Source of the DNA: Patagioenas fasciata
Taxonomy: Eukaryota > Chordata > Aves > Columbiformes > Columbidae
Length of the DNA stretch: 64,000 nucleotides
Assembly: GCF_037038585.1 (NCBI RefSeq)
Contig: NC_092521.1
Span: 111,502,605-111,566,604 of the forward strand
Direction: 5' to 3'
This document shows, piece after piece, positions 13,238 to 24,682 of this stretch. A program made the translations under genes and the position numbers. The notes under the pieces were generated by a model that saw only the letters and a list, made by a program, of their open reading frames with translations, made no database searches and was not told the DNA's origin. Every line of letters begins with the position of its first letter. Within the stretch, counting starts at the first letter, position 1.

Positions 13238-13575
13238 AAAGGAGACTGAGGGGAAACCTTATAGCTGTATACAACTACCTGAAAGGAGCTTGTAGCATGG
13301 AGGATGTTGGTCTCTTCTCCCAAGTAGCAAATGATATGACAAGAGGAGATGGCCTCAAGTTGTGCCAGTGGAGGTTCAGATTGGATATTAGGAGAAAATT
13401 CTTCACGGAAAGGCATTGGAACAGGCTGCCCAGGGAAGTGGTGGAGGTGTTTAAAAGGCATTTAGACGAGGTACTTAGGGATGTGGTTTAGTGCCAGAGT
13501 TAGGTTAGGTTAGGTTATGGTTGGACTGGATGATCCAGAGGGTCTTCTTCAACCAAAATGATTCTATAATTCAAA
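13238..13575 (+). mobile_element. CR1 LINE, short 5'-truncated copy, plus strand
   Basis: Starts inside the C-terminal part of ORF2 ('gaggggaaaccttatagc') and includes the 'aacaggctgcccagggaa' block and the 3' end with 'gattctataattca'. The same subfamily is seen again at 40116-40657, with closely matching diagnostic wording such as 'cttgtagcatgg.gg.tgttggtctcttc'. The 3' untranslated part contains a short (GTTAG)n run at about 13500-13520. Not intact. Confidence 0.93.
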
Positions 13576-16500
13576 GGAAGCTTCTTCTCTTCACTAGCTT
13601 AGGTATACTGATGATGAAAGTATTCATCATGGGAATATAGTTTTTAAGGATTCAAAAGTTTGATCAGAGCAATAGAATCGCTTAATTTTGAAATGTCAGT
13701 CTGCTACATACATAGGTATGGTAGGTCTGGTGCCTGTCAGTCATTATCAGTGGCGTGTCTTCCACCCTGCCATTACCTGCAGAGGGAACCTAGAGCAACT
13801 GTGCACTTAAATTCAGCACTTATGTACTTGAAGTGTAGATGGTGTGGAAAACACTTCTTCCCTTCCCTTTCAGAGTAGTATTTGCTGATTTAATTCTTCT
13901 GGGGACAGGGTGGCTTTGTCCTGCTCTTTTCTCAAGAGACAGGGTAGAACAATCACTGATGTATCGCACATGGTATGAAAAGGTGTTTGTGTGTGTGTGC
14001 TTGTGTGGTGTGCTGGGGTGTGTGGTGTGTGTGCATTTCAAACCACCCTCTGCAGCTTAATTTCTGTTTATTCAAGTGTATCTGTATCAACAAGGAAAAC
14101 AGCCAGTTCTGCAAATAGTATCTAGGCTACGTTCATTTAGCATCAAGGACACTTTGATCTGGCCAAAAAACCTTGGGTCTAGGAACCGTGTGTCTGTAGC
14201 AGGCAGTCTGTTTTTGGATATCTGCTGACAGAAGTTGGAATTGTTGCCTGCGTTGCTTACTCTTGCTGGTGCGGTTGAAGAAGGAGCAGCTGGCTTGGGG
14301 AGGGGGTGGTTTGGTGCACATGTAGTGTTTTATGTTGTCACTTGTACCTAGGTGCTTTTTATTTTCTTTTTTAGGTAATTTAAAGAATGTAGCTCTCATG
14401 ATAACTCAAACACTTGAATTTAAATTGTGGTCTGTAAAGAGTGAAGTAGAAAATCTAGCCAGAAGTAACACATGCAGTATAGGCAAAAGCAGGTATATAC
14501 ACAACGTAAATAAAAATAGGGAAAATCAATACTCTTGGCTCCTTTGGGAAGGTATATAGTTAATCTGCCGTGTGGAACAACAGTATGGTCAAAAGCCAGA
14601 TACTGATATGAGGAGGCTGGCATTCGGGACGCTGCTTGATAAGAAGTCATTTAAGCAATGCAGCTCAGTTTTCCTCCAGGGTGGAGGGGAAAGCATAGAT
14701 CTTGGTCTTAAGAGCTAGGACAACTTTGCTGAATGTGGTGAAGTTGCACTGGTTTGGACCACCAAAAGATTTACTTCTTTGCTCTGTCTATTGTAGTGCG
14801 CCCTCAACATTTTCACATCATAGATTAAGCATGTCTGTGGATTATTTTATCACAATGAATTATCTTTAAAACCAACTTTGCGGAAGAAGAGAGAAATCCG
14901 AGGAGGGGAACAACTCACTACTGGTATAATGAGGGAGTTTCAAAACAAAATAATGGCTTTCATGATTTGACTGGCCACAGCCCAAATCATCAGGGAGAAT
15001 CAAATGCGATGGAGTGATTTAGATGCATGTGCTAACTGGCTGCTGCTGTTCCGCTATGTGGTTGCTTTTCAAGAGGAGCAGTGGGAAGGAACAAAGGCAA
15101 ATCCACCAAAGTAAATTACAGTGGAGATACCATGAGGATCAGAAATCTCTCTCTGACAAGATGGAAAGGAAAATCTTTCAGTATTGCTTTAACTATGGGA
15201 TAGTCCCAGGAATGCTGTGGGAAACAGAAGTCTGTTGGCATCACATATGTATGGTGAAGTAGTATAGCGTTACTTCTTTTGCAACATGTTTTTAATGCTT
15301 TTACCCCAAACTTTATTTTGTTGTGTAATGGCATAATTTTTATTGGTTCTGATTTTTGGTTGAATTGCTTTCAAGAATTGGTTTAATACAGAGAATCACA
15401 TTAGAGCATCATACTTCAATAGTGTGCAAATTGACACCAAAAAATCAAATGAAATTGTAAGGGCAAACTGAAATTTGATTAGCAGCACTGTTTAGACAAG
15501 AGTGGAATTAGAGCATTAAAAAAAAAATTACCCTGTTACTGCCTACAGGCAATCTGGAGAGAAGTATAAGCTATTGCCAGGGATCCTACTGCTCAACTTG
15601 AGTCTCCTCCCTAAGGTACCTCTTTGAGACCTTAGATGCCTCAGGCTCTCTTGGTCTTCCAAGGAGAGAAGGAGCTTCTCCAGAGAGCAATTCAGATTTT
15701 AGGGGCTCTGACTAACCTTTGGGGTGGCCTGCTCACTGCAGGGGGAGCCTCAGGGTTCCTCATTTAGGTGCCTTGATGAGGTGCCTAAAATTAGATGGTA
15801 TAGGATCCTCCTGTGTTTCTAAAGAAAACAGTGCATTTCCTCTGAGTTGCAGAGCTGCTTGAAATAGTTCAGGTGAAGTACAAGCTCAAAATAATATTAC
15901 TGTGTTTTTTTTTCCCTTTCCCGTGCCTGGAATTTATTGGATGCATTTGAATTTTCATCCATGGTATGAAATCACTTTAAATAAGACAAGATTGCTTTGT
16001 GTTAGGAAATAAAAAATAGCATAAACCAAGACAATACTCTAGCACACTGGAGACTGTTCTTTTTGTCGGTGTTTGGTAAGGAGGAAAATGGTAAAGCTTG
16101 AAGCAAGCAGAAAGCATCAGAACAGCTGAGCATTAAGAAGTCGTATTGCATTCTGGCTATCATGCCTAAAAATAACTTAAATGTAGTGGATATTCCTGAC
16201 AGTGACAATGTCTGATAAAATTGTCGTAACATGCAGATGGAGTACTTCTAGGAAACGGTAAAACAAAGAAGCTTTCAGGGAAGAATGCCATCTCTCCATA
16301 AACAATCTGCAGTGCACAACTGCATTGTTGCTTGTGAGAAATATACCAAGTACCTCAGGGGATTTCAGCTTAATTTATTCTCTGAAGCTGGAAGACATTT
16401 TCTTAAGATTTTTCTCAGTTCTTGGTGCGTCACTGCCCAGTCCTGAAAAGCGCTGAGCTCTTCTTTGAGATGTTAAATATTTTCAGGTGGCACTGACACC

Positions 16501-19500
16501 AGTGATGAGAGAGGCCTCTAAAACTGCTCTAAAAAATACCTGCTTGTAAAACTGATTCAACTGAAGTTTATGGAAATAAAGTGTTCCAAACAATGTTTTC
16601 AAAGGCAGGACCTGCCTGGTGCTTCTGTGGTCTGGTCTCACCAGAACCCACAGCCTCAGGGGTTCCTTACCACTAGAAATCCTGGGTGCTGATGACCCCT
16701 TTGCCTTTCATGGAACTGCTCCTCACCTTCAGATTCGTAACCAGAAGGGTTCAGAGTTGATGTTGTTATCAAAGTGAGTATTAAAGAACAACCACATAGC
16801 TAGAAGGAGAAAGGTTTAAAGCAAACAAAAGCAAGAAGTCTTTGTGCTACGTTTAGTTAAGCTGTGGACCTCCCCGCCAATGGATGCTGAGAGTGCTGAA
16901 TGTTTAAGCTGATGGAACAGAAAATTTTACTGTTTATGAACATGCAGAAAACCCAGTTGGCTCAGGAGATACCTGAAGCTGGCTGTGGTTGGATATCTAG
17001 TATCACCACAATCTGTCTTGTTCTTCATCATTTGTAGCATCTTTATCATTCTATTAGCATCTGGTTTTGGGCAGTGATTGAGATTTGATACAGGACACTG
17101 GGCTCCATGGACTTTTGGCTGGACCCAGTAGGGCTGCATTTTTGTTTCAAGCTTCAAAATCAAGTTGTCTGTTGATTTAGGGTGCCTGAGACACTTCTGA
17201 AATGATAAAAGTTCAGAGATCCTAATTCTGCTAACTTCAGTGACAGGTACTACAAAAGTATATGGATGCTGAGGTCTAAATCACTGCTCCTGTGAAACTT
17301 AATTGTGTTAGGAACCAGGTCAACAGGAGCACAGGTATGGAAAACCAGGAGGAGAGTGAGAGCTCTGGTCCTGCTGAAGTGAGTGGCAATTTTGTCATTT
17401 ACTTACATGGGATGAGGATTTTATTTCATGCTCTTATTCTCCCCTTCTCACACTACAGGAGCCAGGGGATACAAAACTGAAAGAACAAGTCTTATGCCTT
17501 TGGGCTGATACATAGAAGTATTTCTCCATGCAATCGATTTTCAAAGTTTATGCTTGGGAAAGTATTTGAGTGTAAACTGCAATTAATCTTTCAGCCTTGC
17601 TGAGACAAATTTACATAAATAATATGTCTTTTTATACTGCAGGGCAGAAACAGACTGCTTGGGGATAGGAAGGATGGTGTTGCATATTTGTTATAAGTGG
17701 CTGGTTTTTGTTTGGTTGGTTTTTTCCAACTTCCTCTAGCATGTCTGTTGTAAGATGGAAGATTGGATGGATCCGTGGTTTGATTTAATATGGTCTTTGG
17801 TTAAAACAGAATTCCTGAAAACATGCAAACTCTTCTACACCTTGAAAAGTGAAGGAAAAATATTAAAGTAATTGCTGCTTTATGTGTTGACAAATTAAAT
17901 GCTACCATGGATACTCTGGTCTGTTTACAGCAATAATAATAAATATTTTCAATTCACACTGAGCTTTTTCATCTCAACAGATCCCAGGTGGTTTACAAAT
18001 GACATAGATGGATTATTCTACATGGCACACAACTGAAGCCACAAGAACTGCCTAACAAGCTGTATTGGTACTGCCTGGTAGTGGAAGGTAGAAAATGTAC
18101 TGTACCCTGAGTGAATCTGTAGGGATTGTTTGGGAAAGCAGAACGTAAATGGCAGAACTGAAATCTAGCCAAGAGCTGAACAGCAAAATACAAAGAATCA
18201 GATAGGATCAGGTGTCATGTTACTGATATGATTTGGTAATTCCTTGAGCAGCTGGATTAAATTTTTAGTAGAGCTTGGAAGAAACTCCTTCCTTCTTGAA
18301 AAATTTACAGATCAAAACGTTTCCCTTTTTCTCCCCTCTGCAGTTTTGAAGGCAGAGAGCGTCCCACTGCAAACAGCCCGTTCAGGCCCCTCTCCAGGGG
18401 TGAGGCAGATCCAGTTTACAGCCTTATTTGATCAGTTTGCCCTGCAGAGTGACTTTGCCCTTCCTGAGGGAATAGTTGACTTTGACCTAATTAAGCTTAT
18501 CAAATTATTACAATTATTTGAATTAGTGTTAGTTGGTGCTTGAACAAGGTGCTGTTGCAAGGTAACTCAGCTGTGCGTAGACGCTCAATGGCCAGGTCCT
18601 TTTCTCTCTGGCAACCTGTACAAAGCAGCCGAAGCCACAATGACGGAGATCAGGAATGAGCAACATGGCAGTAGCTTGCGACCTGGATTGTCTCCCGAGA
18701 CATGAAATGCTAAACCAGCTCTCCTGCTTCCTACATGAGTACATGGTCCAAGCTGGGGAGCAAGCGAGACTGTGTCTGTCTTTTTTGGAAGAAAGTTTCT
18801 TCTGAAACTAAGAAACTTGACTGATCAAAAAATAGTGTCATCAAATAAGTAAATTAAAAACCAAAACTCAAATAAATAAAAAACCAAAACCCACAATCCT
18901 GACAGCTGCAATATTTACCTTTCCTTCAGGTAACACTTAAGTTCGTGCTTTCTAGATACAGCATGAGTAATTCTTTACGCTTTTGCTTTCTTAGGCAGAG
19001 CATTAGTGCTTATGTAGGTGTGTGACCTATATAACCAGTGACAGAGAAAATGATTCCTTAGAAACACTTCATACCCAGACTGTTTTTCTATGCTCTTCGG
19101 GAGAGACAGCTACAGGATGGAGTCCTGTGGACTGCTTGAGAATTCATTGTGGTGGCTGCCTTTAGAGCAGCAGCTCTTTTAAATTCTTGAGTTGTGCCTA
19201 TCTTTCTGAGGTGTAAAATAATTGCAGGTACAAGTGAAGTAAATGTTTTATCTAAATAGTTGCTGTTATTTCACACTTCAGTCTTGAAAGGCTGAGAAAC
19301 CTAGAAGACCAGGTCATCCTTCCTGTAAAAACTTCACTACTAACAGCCTTCTTAATGAACTTGCCTTGTATTACTAAGCAGCTGTTCATGAAAAAAATTG
19401 TTAACAAAAAGAGGTCTATTGGGCTGAGGTTTTGCACTGGCCTAGAACTAAGGGGAATTTAAATGAACTATTAGTGACTCTCTTCCATCCTTTGAAGCGA

Positions 19501-20559
19501 GGTGATTTTGAAAGTGCAATATTTCTATCTGACTTAACGCTTTTGTTGAGAAACCGAGGTAGGACTGAGGTTTATACCTTAAACACAGATGAGGTTTGCT
19601 GATATTTTGTAAACCTTTTGGTGTGCGTTGGGCAAGCTTTTAGCAAACTGTGTGTCAGCTATTATTTTGATGACAGTCTTCCTGAAACTGTTTCCGTGTG
19701 GTTTCCACCCAGGTCAATGCAAAACCTAATGAATTTACCTGGAATTTACCTTTATGCTTGGGAACCTGAAAAATTGGAGCACTTTACTAGCATGTATCTA
19801 TATTAACACATACAGCAGAAAAAATAAAAGGGTTGCACAGCTTCATGTGAACTGGAATCAGTAAGGCATTGACAGTGTTTTCTTTGATACTTATTTATAA
19901 AACCATGGCTTGCTGCTAGTCTCCTGTGAAAACTTTGCCAGCCTTGACTCTGAATTTTGTCTGTTCATAGGATAGGGATGATTTACCTGCCTTCCTCAGC
20001 GAAATGCTGTAAGGACTCTGACTCACAGTTTAAAACATCATGAGGTTAAAAAAAAAAAATCTGCAGAGAGGAGTTTACAAACCATGTGATAAACCACCAA
20101 GAAGAGGAAGAACTTGAAAGAATTTTGTTTGTGTGTATGTGTACATTTTTGCTCAGTTTATCATAATTACTGCTCAATTAATTTTGTCGTTTTCCCAGAG
20201 TCACTTACACTCTTACTGATAATCTCTTGCATTCTGCTGCCAGTTGTGTTTCCAGAGACTTGCAGTTAGTATAACTAGTAGGTGATTGATGGTGTGCTAT
20301 AATCTTGGGTTGATTCCTTATTTATATTTCAAATGATTAAAAAAAGCTGCTTGTATTTGAAGGGCTGAAATCCAAGCACGGTTTGCTGCAAGTCAGAAAT
20401 CCCCATGAGCAAGGGGAGCCACAGAAGCAGGGGCTTGCAGCATAGCAGGGAATACAAGGGGAGTCAGCAGGAAGATCATAGCAAAATTTAACCCTTCATC
20501 TTTTTTTTTTTTTTAATTGTGTGCTGAACTCCCACACAGAGATTTGACAGATACAGCCG
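13576..20559. other. Upstream non-coding stretch
   Basis: About 7 kb without a recognisable gene. It contains a GT-rich simple repeat (13983-14034). The segment at 18290-18545 ends in an AT-rich stretch with several TAATTA-like homeodomain-type cores and reads like a possible conserved non-coding element, which is inference only. If the PDE1C exon is the first exon of its transcript, this is the upstream flank. Confidence 0.45.
13983..14034. repeat. GT-rich simple repeat
   Basis: An imperfect (GT)n tract interrupted by TT, GCT and GGGG units; a low-complexity, Z-DNA-type sequence. Confidence 0.85.
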
Positions 20560-20860
20560 GCTTATTGACTTGGCAGTCTCGCACTAATTGACTGCCGGTT
20601 TAGACACCGGAGCCTCCAACCAGTTGTTAAACTCTGAGTAGGCAGGTCGGGAACATGCCAGCCAGAGCTTTTGGGGGAGGAGAAAGCTGCTGGGTGCGTG
20701 CCTCTCGCATTCTGCTCCCCGCGCTGGGAGATGTGTGAAGTTGGGTGTGCGTGCTGTCACAGGCAGAGATCCAAGGGCAGCTGAGAGCGAGCTCGAGCGC
20801 TCGGCTTCCACGGGGGAAGAGAACAGCGGCTACTGCTTGAACGTATAAGCTGGCAGGATC
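20560..20860 (+). promoter_or_regulatory. PDE1C: Putative promoter / 5' UTR of the PDE1C alternative first exon
   Basis: The roughly 300 bases before the ATG at 20861 contain many CpG dinucleotides (for example in 'tcgcattctgctccccgcg' and 'gagcgagctcgagcgctcgg') against a surrounding sequence that is CpG-poor. An E-box CAGCTG sits at about 20778. No TATA box at a sensible distance is evident, so a dispersed, CpG-type start is likely. Two short upstream ORFs (20655-20738 and 20731-20784) precede the main start. The transcription start cannot be placed from sequence alone. This is a weak CpG cluster rather than a full CpG island. Confidence 0.45.
20655..20738 (+). other. Upstream ORF in the putative 5' UTR (28 codons including stop)
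   Basis: An ATG in 'gaacatgccagcc' opens a frame that closes at TGA 20736-20738. A second upstream ATG at 20731 opens an 18-codon frame closing at 20784. If the transcript starts upstream of these, they could limit translation of the PDE1C start. Whether they are transcribed is not known. Confidence 0.35.
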
Positions 20861-20945
20861 ATGACAGAGCCAAGCAGCCGAAAGGAAGGATTTAAAAAAT
20901 GCCGGAGTGCTACTTTCAGCATCGATGGCTACAGCTTTACAATTG
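20861..20945 (+). CDS. PDE1C: PDE1C, N-terminal coding exon of an alternative isoform (partial gene)
   Basis: This is the first coding exon of calcium/calmodulin-dependent 3',5'-cyclic nucleotide phosphodiesterase 1C, a cytosolic enzyme that hydrolyses cAMP and cGMP. The exon encodes 28 residues plus one base, starting MTEPSSRKEGFKK and containing CRSATFSIDGYSFTI, which I recognise from the longer PDE1C N-terminal isoforms. This stretch lies before the calmodulin-binding and catalytic (HD-type) domains, which are not in the window. The start is supported by an in-frame TAA at 20846-20848 and an A at -3. The exon ends in 'aatt g' followed by a consensus donor 'gtgagc' (phase 1). The serine/threonine/arginine-rich segment could be phosphorylated, but that is inference. 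The identification rests on memory of the family. I found no second PDE1C exon, which fits the long first intron of this gene. Confidence 0.82.
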
Positions 20946-22840
20946 GTGAGCCTGATTTAATTCCTCCTCTTTCCCTCACTGCCTCTCTACTCTTCCTTTC
21001 CTCTCTTTCTTTACAGCTCCAGTAAGTACAGGTAAAAGACAGATGTTGACAACTGCTTCTTGTCAGCATATGCCTTTAAGATGTAAGGATGCCCTGCAAC
21101 TCTTGTTTGGCTTTGTTTTCCATTCTGCCTTGTCTGTTATCTTCTGCTCAAGAAACTTGCCTTTGATACACAGCTGCTCTAAATCCTTTCGCTGGGATCT
21201 GGCATGAGTTCACTGAGATGTTTGCAGAACTTCTGTTTTGGAACCTTTATCTCAGGAAAGCCTGGGCTTCAGAATTGGAGGTTTCCAAGTTGCTAGCTGT
21301 GTTTCCTTCCGACGAGCCCAGAAAACAACCCTTGGGAGACTTCGCTTTGTTTCCAGTATTGCTTTGTTCACTTAGCAAGTGTTTCCAAACTCCGTAACCT
21401 TTTGCTATTTCTCAGTTTGTGTAAAAATGTATTTATGTAACAGTTCTTGTTGCCTCTCAAACACAAAAAGCAAAATTGCTGGAGCCGGGAAAGATGTGAG
21501 GGGAGATTAGGAATTTTAAAGCTGGTTCTTGTAGCTGTTTGAAAAGTGCAGTTTATTGTTTGTGTTCACTGTCTTAGGGAACAAGTGAGGCTTCTCAAAG
21601 CGACAGGTGTCTGTGTGTTTTTCCAGGAGACTTGTGCGAAAGTTAAAATCTGATGATTCCCTGAGCAGGCTGCTCTGCTAAAACTGCATATCTCACTAAG
21701 CTACATTATATAAATCCCTATAGATCTTGGAAACAAGGCAAGCTTAGATCCCATTTTAATTTTTAGTTGAAATACAAGTTAAAATACATGTAATAATCAG
21801 TGCGAATTCCCGTTGAATACCTTTAAGATGACAGAGATTCTACTTCCTTGCAGTTGTGAAATCACGAAACTGTTTTTTCCTGATTTATACCACTGTAATT
21901 GGGTCACAATTTCATCTAATAATGATGGATGTAAGCTTTTTATTGGTGTGGGAGGAGGTGCATGTTTATCTATTCCTCTGCTTTATGGAAAACTTGTTTT
22001 GCAGTCATTAACATCCTGCCAGTGTTAAACTTGATGAAAAAAATTGAAGATGGGAAGGCTATGTTTCATTAAAATATCTTCATATAGTCATCTGTTAATG
22101 TGCATGTAGCATTTTAAAGGTGAAACTGCCAGGAAAATGTTACTTTTCTAATTTCATTCTCTAGCGGGCAGGTGGTAGTCCCTCCACAGGTTAAGTTGTA
22201 GCATGCTCACTTTTGAACCCCTTATCTTAATCTTTTCCCCTCTCAGCATCACTGCTAATAGTTTTATTTCATCAGTTTGTGTCAGTCTGGAGGACAAACA
22301 TTCCCTTTTTGAGCCTGGACAGGAGAGAACATTCCCTGAAGACACTGAGCATTTATGACTGTGCCTAATTATTTTGTTTGTTGATGAACAAACCAAGAGG
22401 ATTGCTGTGTGTGTTGCTCTCCTGTCTTTATTTGCTACTCATGTTCACCAAACAACTAGACCAAATTTTGGATCAAATGACTCAGGTTTAGAATTGCAGC
22501 TTTTTCTGCTTCATAAGACAGTTGTTGCATAGGAGTTTCTGCGCTATTTTCTTCTATTTGGTGCACACAACCAGCGTATTGATTCTGTGAACTGTGCATT
22601 ATATAACATTTATTTTTATATCTGGGTAAATGTGCATTGGATTGACTCACATAGCCGTGAAAACTTTGTAAACATGCTGTGTAGTATTACGAACACTGTG
22701 TGGTAGACAGACCTGAATTGGTTCATGTATTAGTTAATCCTTATGCTGAAGACAATTAACATATTCAGAAGACCCCACAGCAACTTTAGAGTGTCAGAGA
22801 TGGGCCTTAAATTTATTTTTTCCATCAGATGAGACCTCTA
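20946..22840 (+). other. PDE1C: Start of PDE1C intron (inferred)
   Basis: Begins with the GT donor at 20946-20947. About 1.9 kb of unique-looking intron follows with no recognised exon, repeat or RNA gene. The reading frames at 21813-22028 and 22154-22396 are A/T-rich chance frames. The intron presumably continues past the end of the window. Confidence 0.55.
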
Positions 22841-22921
22841 TCACAGAATCACAGCATGATTTGGGTTGGAAGGGACCTCTGGAGATCATCTAGTCCAACC
22901 CACCTGCTAAAGCAGGTTCAC

Positions 22922-23821
22922 CTAAAGCAGATCACACAGGAATGAGTCCAGGTGGGTTTTGAATGTCTCCAGAGAAGGAGACTCCACAACCTCTCTGGGC
23001 AGCCTGTTCCAGTGCTCTGTCACCCTCAAAGTAAAGAAGTTTCTCCTCATATTCAAAAAGAACCTCCTGTGCTGCAGTCTGTGGCCATTGCCCCTCATCC
23101 TATCACCAGGCACCACTGAAAAAAGTCTGGTCCCATCCTCTTGACACGCACCCTTCAGATATTTATAAGCATTGATAAGAGCCCCTCTCAGCCTTCTCTT
23201 CTCCAGGCTGAACAGACCAAGCTCTTTCAGTCTTTCCTCATAAGAAAGATGCTCCAGACCTCTAATCATCATTGTAGCCCACCGCTGGACTCCCTTCAGT
23301 AGTTCCTTATCCTTCTTAAACTGGGAAGCCCAGAACTGGACGCAGTACACCAGATACGGCCTCACCAGGGCAGAGAAGAGGGGGAGGAGAACCTCCCTCA
23401 ACCTGCTGATCACAGTTTTCTTAATGCACCCCAGGATACTGTTGGCTTTCTTGGCCACAAGGGCACATCGTTGACTCATGGTCAACCTGTTGTCAACCAG
23501 AACTCCCAGGTCCTTCTCTGCAATGCTGCTTTCCAGCAGGTCAACCCCTAACCTGTACTGGTGCCTGGGGTTATTCCTCCCCAGGTACAGGACCCTACCC
23601 TTGTTGAACTTCATCATGTTCTTCTCTGCCTCCAGCCTGTCCAGATTATTCTGAATGGCAGCACAGCCTTCTGATGTGTCAGCCCCTCCTCCCAGTTTGG
23701 TATCATCAGCAAACTTGCTGAGGGAGCACTCAGTCTCTACATCCAGGTCATTGATGAACAACTTGAACAGGACTGGACCTAATACTGACCCCCAGGAACC
23801 CCACAAACTACAGGCCTCCAA
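22922..23821 (-). pseudogene. CR1 ORF2 remnant: RT motif region to C-terminus
   Basis: An open frame of 299 codons from the CR1 ORF2 polyprotein, which in intact elements encodes an apurinic-type endonuclease and a reverse transcriptase for target-primed retrotransposition. Visible are the GSVLGPVLF box (residues 11-19), the catalytic FADD box (residues 37-40, near 23702-23713) and the conserved CR1 C-terminal blocks [35 protein letters not shown] and [13 protein letters not shown]. The apparent ATG is not the natural start: the frame is cut off upstream by frameshifts. The endonuclease is not in this fragment. It is a LINE relic within the PDE1C intron, in antisense orientation. Confidence 0.9.
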
Positions 23822-24056
23822 ACAGAATTTGCACTGTTAATCACAACCCTCTGAGCTCCGCTGTTCAGCCGGTTCTTGATCCATCTCACCATGCACTCAC
23901 CCAGCCCCCACTTCCTGAGCTTGCCTATGAGGATGTGTGAGAGATGGTGTCAGAAGCCTTGCTGAAGTCAAGGTAGACAATGTCCACTGTTCTCCCCTTG
24001 TCTACCCAGCCAGTCATACCATAACAGAAGACTCTCAGGTTGGCCAAACATGATTT

Positions 24057-24536
24057 TCACTTGGAGAATCTGTGTTGATTACTCCTGATAGCCTTCTTTT
24101 CTTCCACATGCTTGGAGATGACATCCAGAAGGAGTTGTTCCATCACCTTTCCAGGGTTGGAGGTGAGGCTGACTGACCTGTTGTTTCCTGGGTCATCCTC
24201 CTTTCCCTTTTTAAAGACTGGAGTGATGTTGACTTTCTTCCAGTCCTTAGGCATCTCTCCTGCTCTCCAAGACCTTTCAAAGATGATGGAGAGCAGCTTA
24301 TCAATAACATCTGCCAGGTCTCTCAGCACTCATGGGTGCATCCCATCAGGGCCCATGTCCAGTTTGCTGAAACGATTTCTAACCTGTTTCTCCTCAGTCA
24401 AGGGAAAGTCTTCCCTTTTCCAGTCTTTCTCTGTTACCTCCATGGTCTGGAATACCTGAGGGCCAGTTTTAGCAGTAAAGATGGAAGTGAAGAGGGCATT
24501 CGGTAAGTCTGTCTTCTCTGTATCATCTGTCACCAC
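24057..24536 (-). pseudogene. CR1 ORF2 remnant: N-terminal RT region
   Basis: Two consecutive minus-strand frames (24330-24536 and 24057-24329) carry the segment of CR1 ORF2 upstream of the catalytic box. They contain FTSIFTAKTGPQ, MGPDGMHP, LSIIFERSWRAGEMPKDWKK and the PVFKKGKEDDPGN / PGKVMEQLLL blocks. The segment continues directly into the 299-codon frame at 22922-23821 after a degenerate stretch with stops. The further N-terminal part lies at 24537-24682 and, beyond the nested insertion, at 25559-25910. Confidence 0.88.
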
Positions 24537-24682
24537 GCGCCCTCCTCATTCAGCAGTGGACCTACATTTTCCTTAACCTTCCTTTTGCTGCTGATATACG
24601 TGAAGAAGCCCTTGTTGTTATCTTTGACATCCCTGGTCAGATTTAATTCCAGGTGGAGCTTTGTCTTCCTCACAGCATCCCT

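Larger units (their letters stand above)
22841..24682 (-). mobile_element. CR1 LINE, minus strand, 3' portion of an element split by a nested CR1
   Basis: The left edge 'tcacagaatcacagcatg' is the reverse complement of a CR1 3' terminus, followed by 'ggttggaagggacctctgg'. Reading leftwards on the minus strand it covers ORF2 from before the reverse transcriptase, through the RT core, to the C-terminus and 3' UTR. The rest of the same element resumes at 25559 after a plus-strand CR1. Frames are broken at several places (for example between 23822 and 24057), so it is inactive. Confidence 0.95.

Noticed and set aside
13500-13520. (GTTAG)n run as telomere-like repeat
   Set aside because: Only about three units, lying inside the 3' part of a CR1 copy; a local slippage product.
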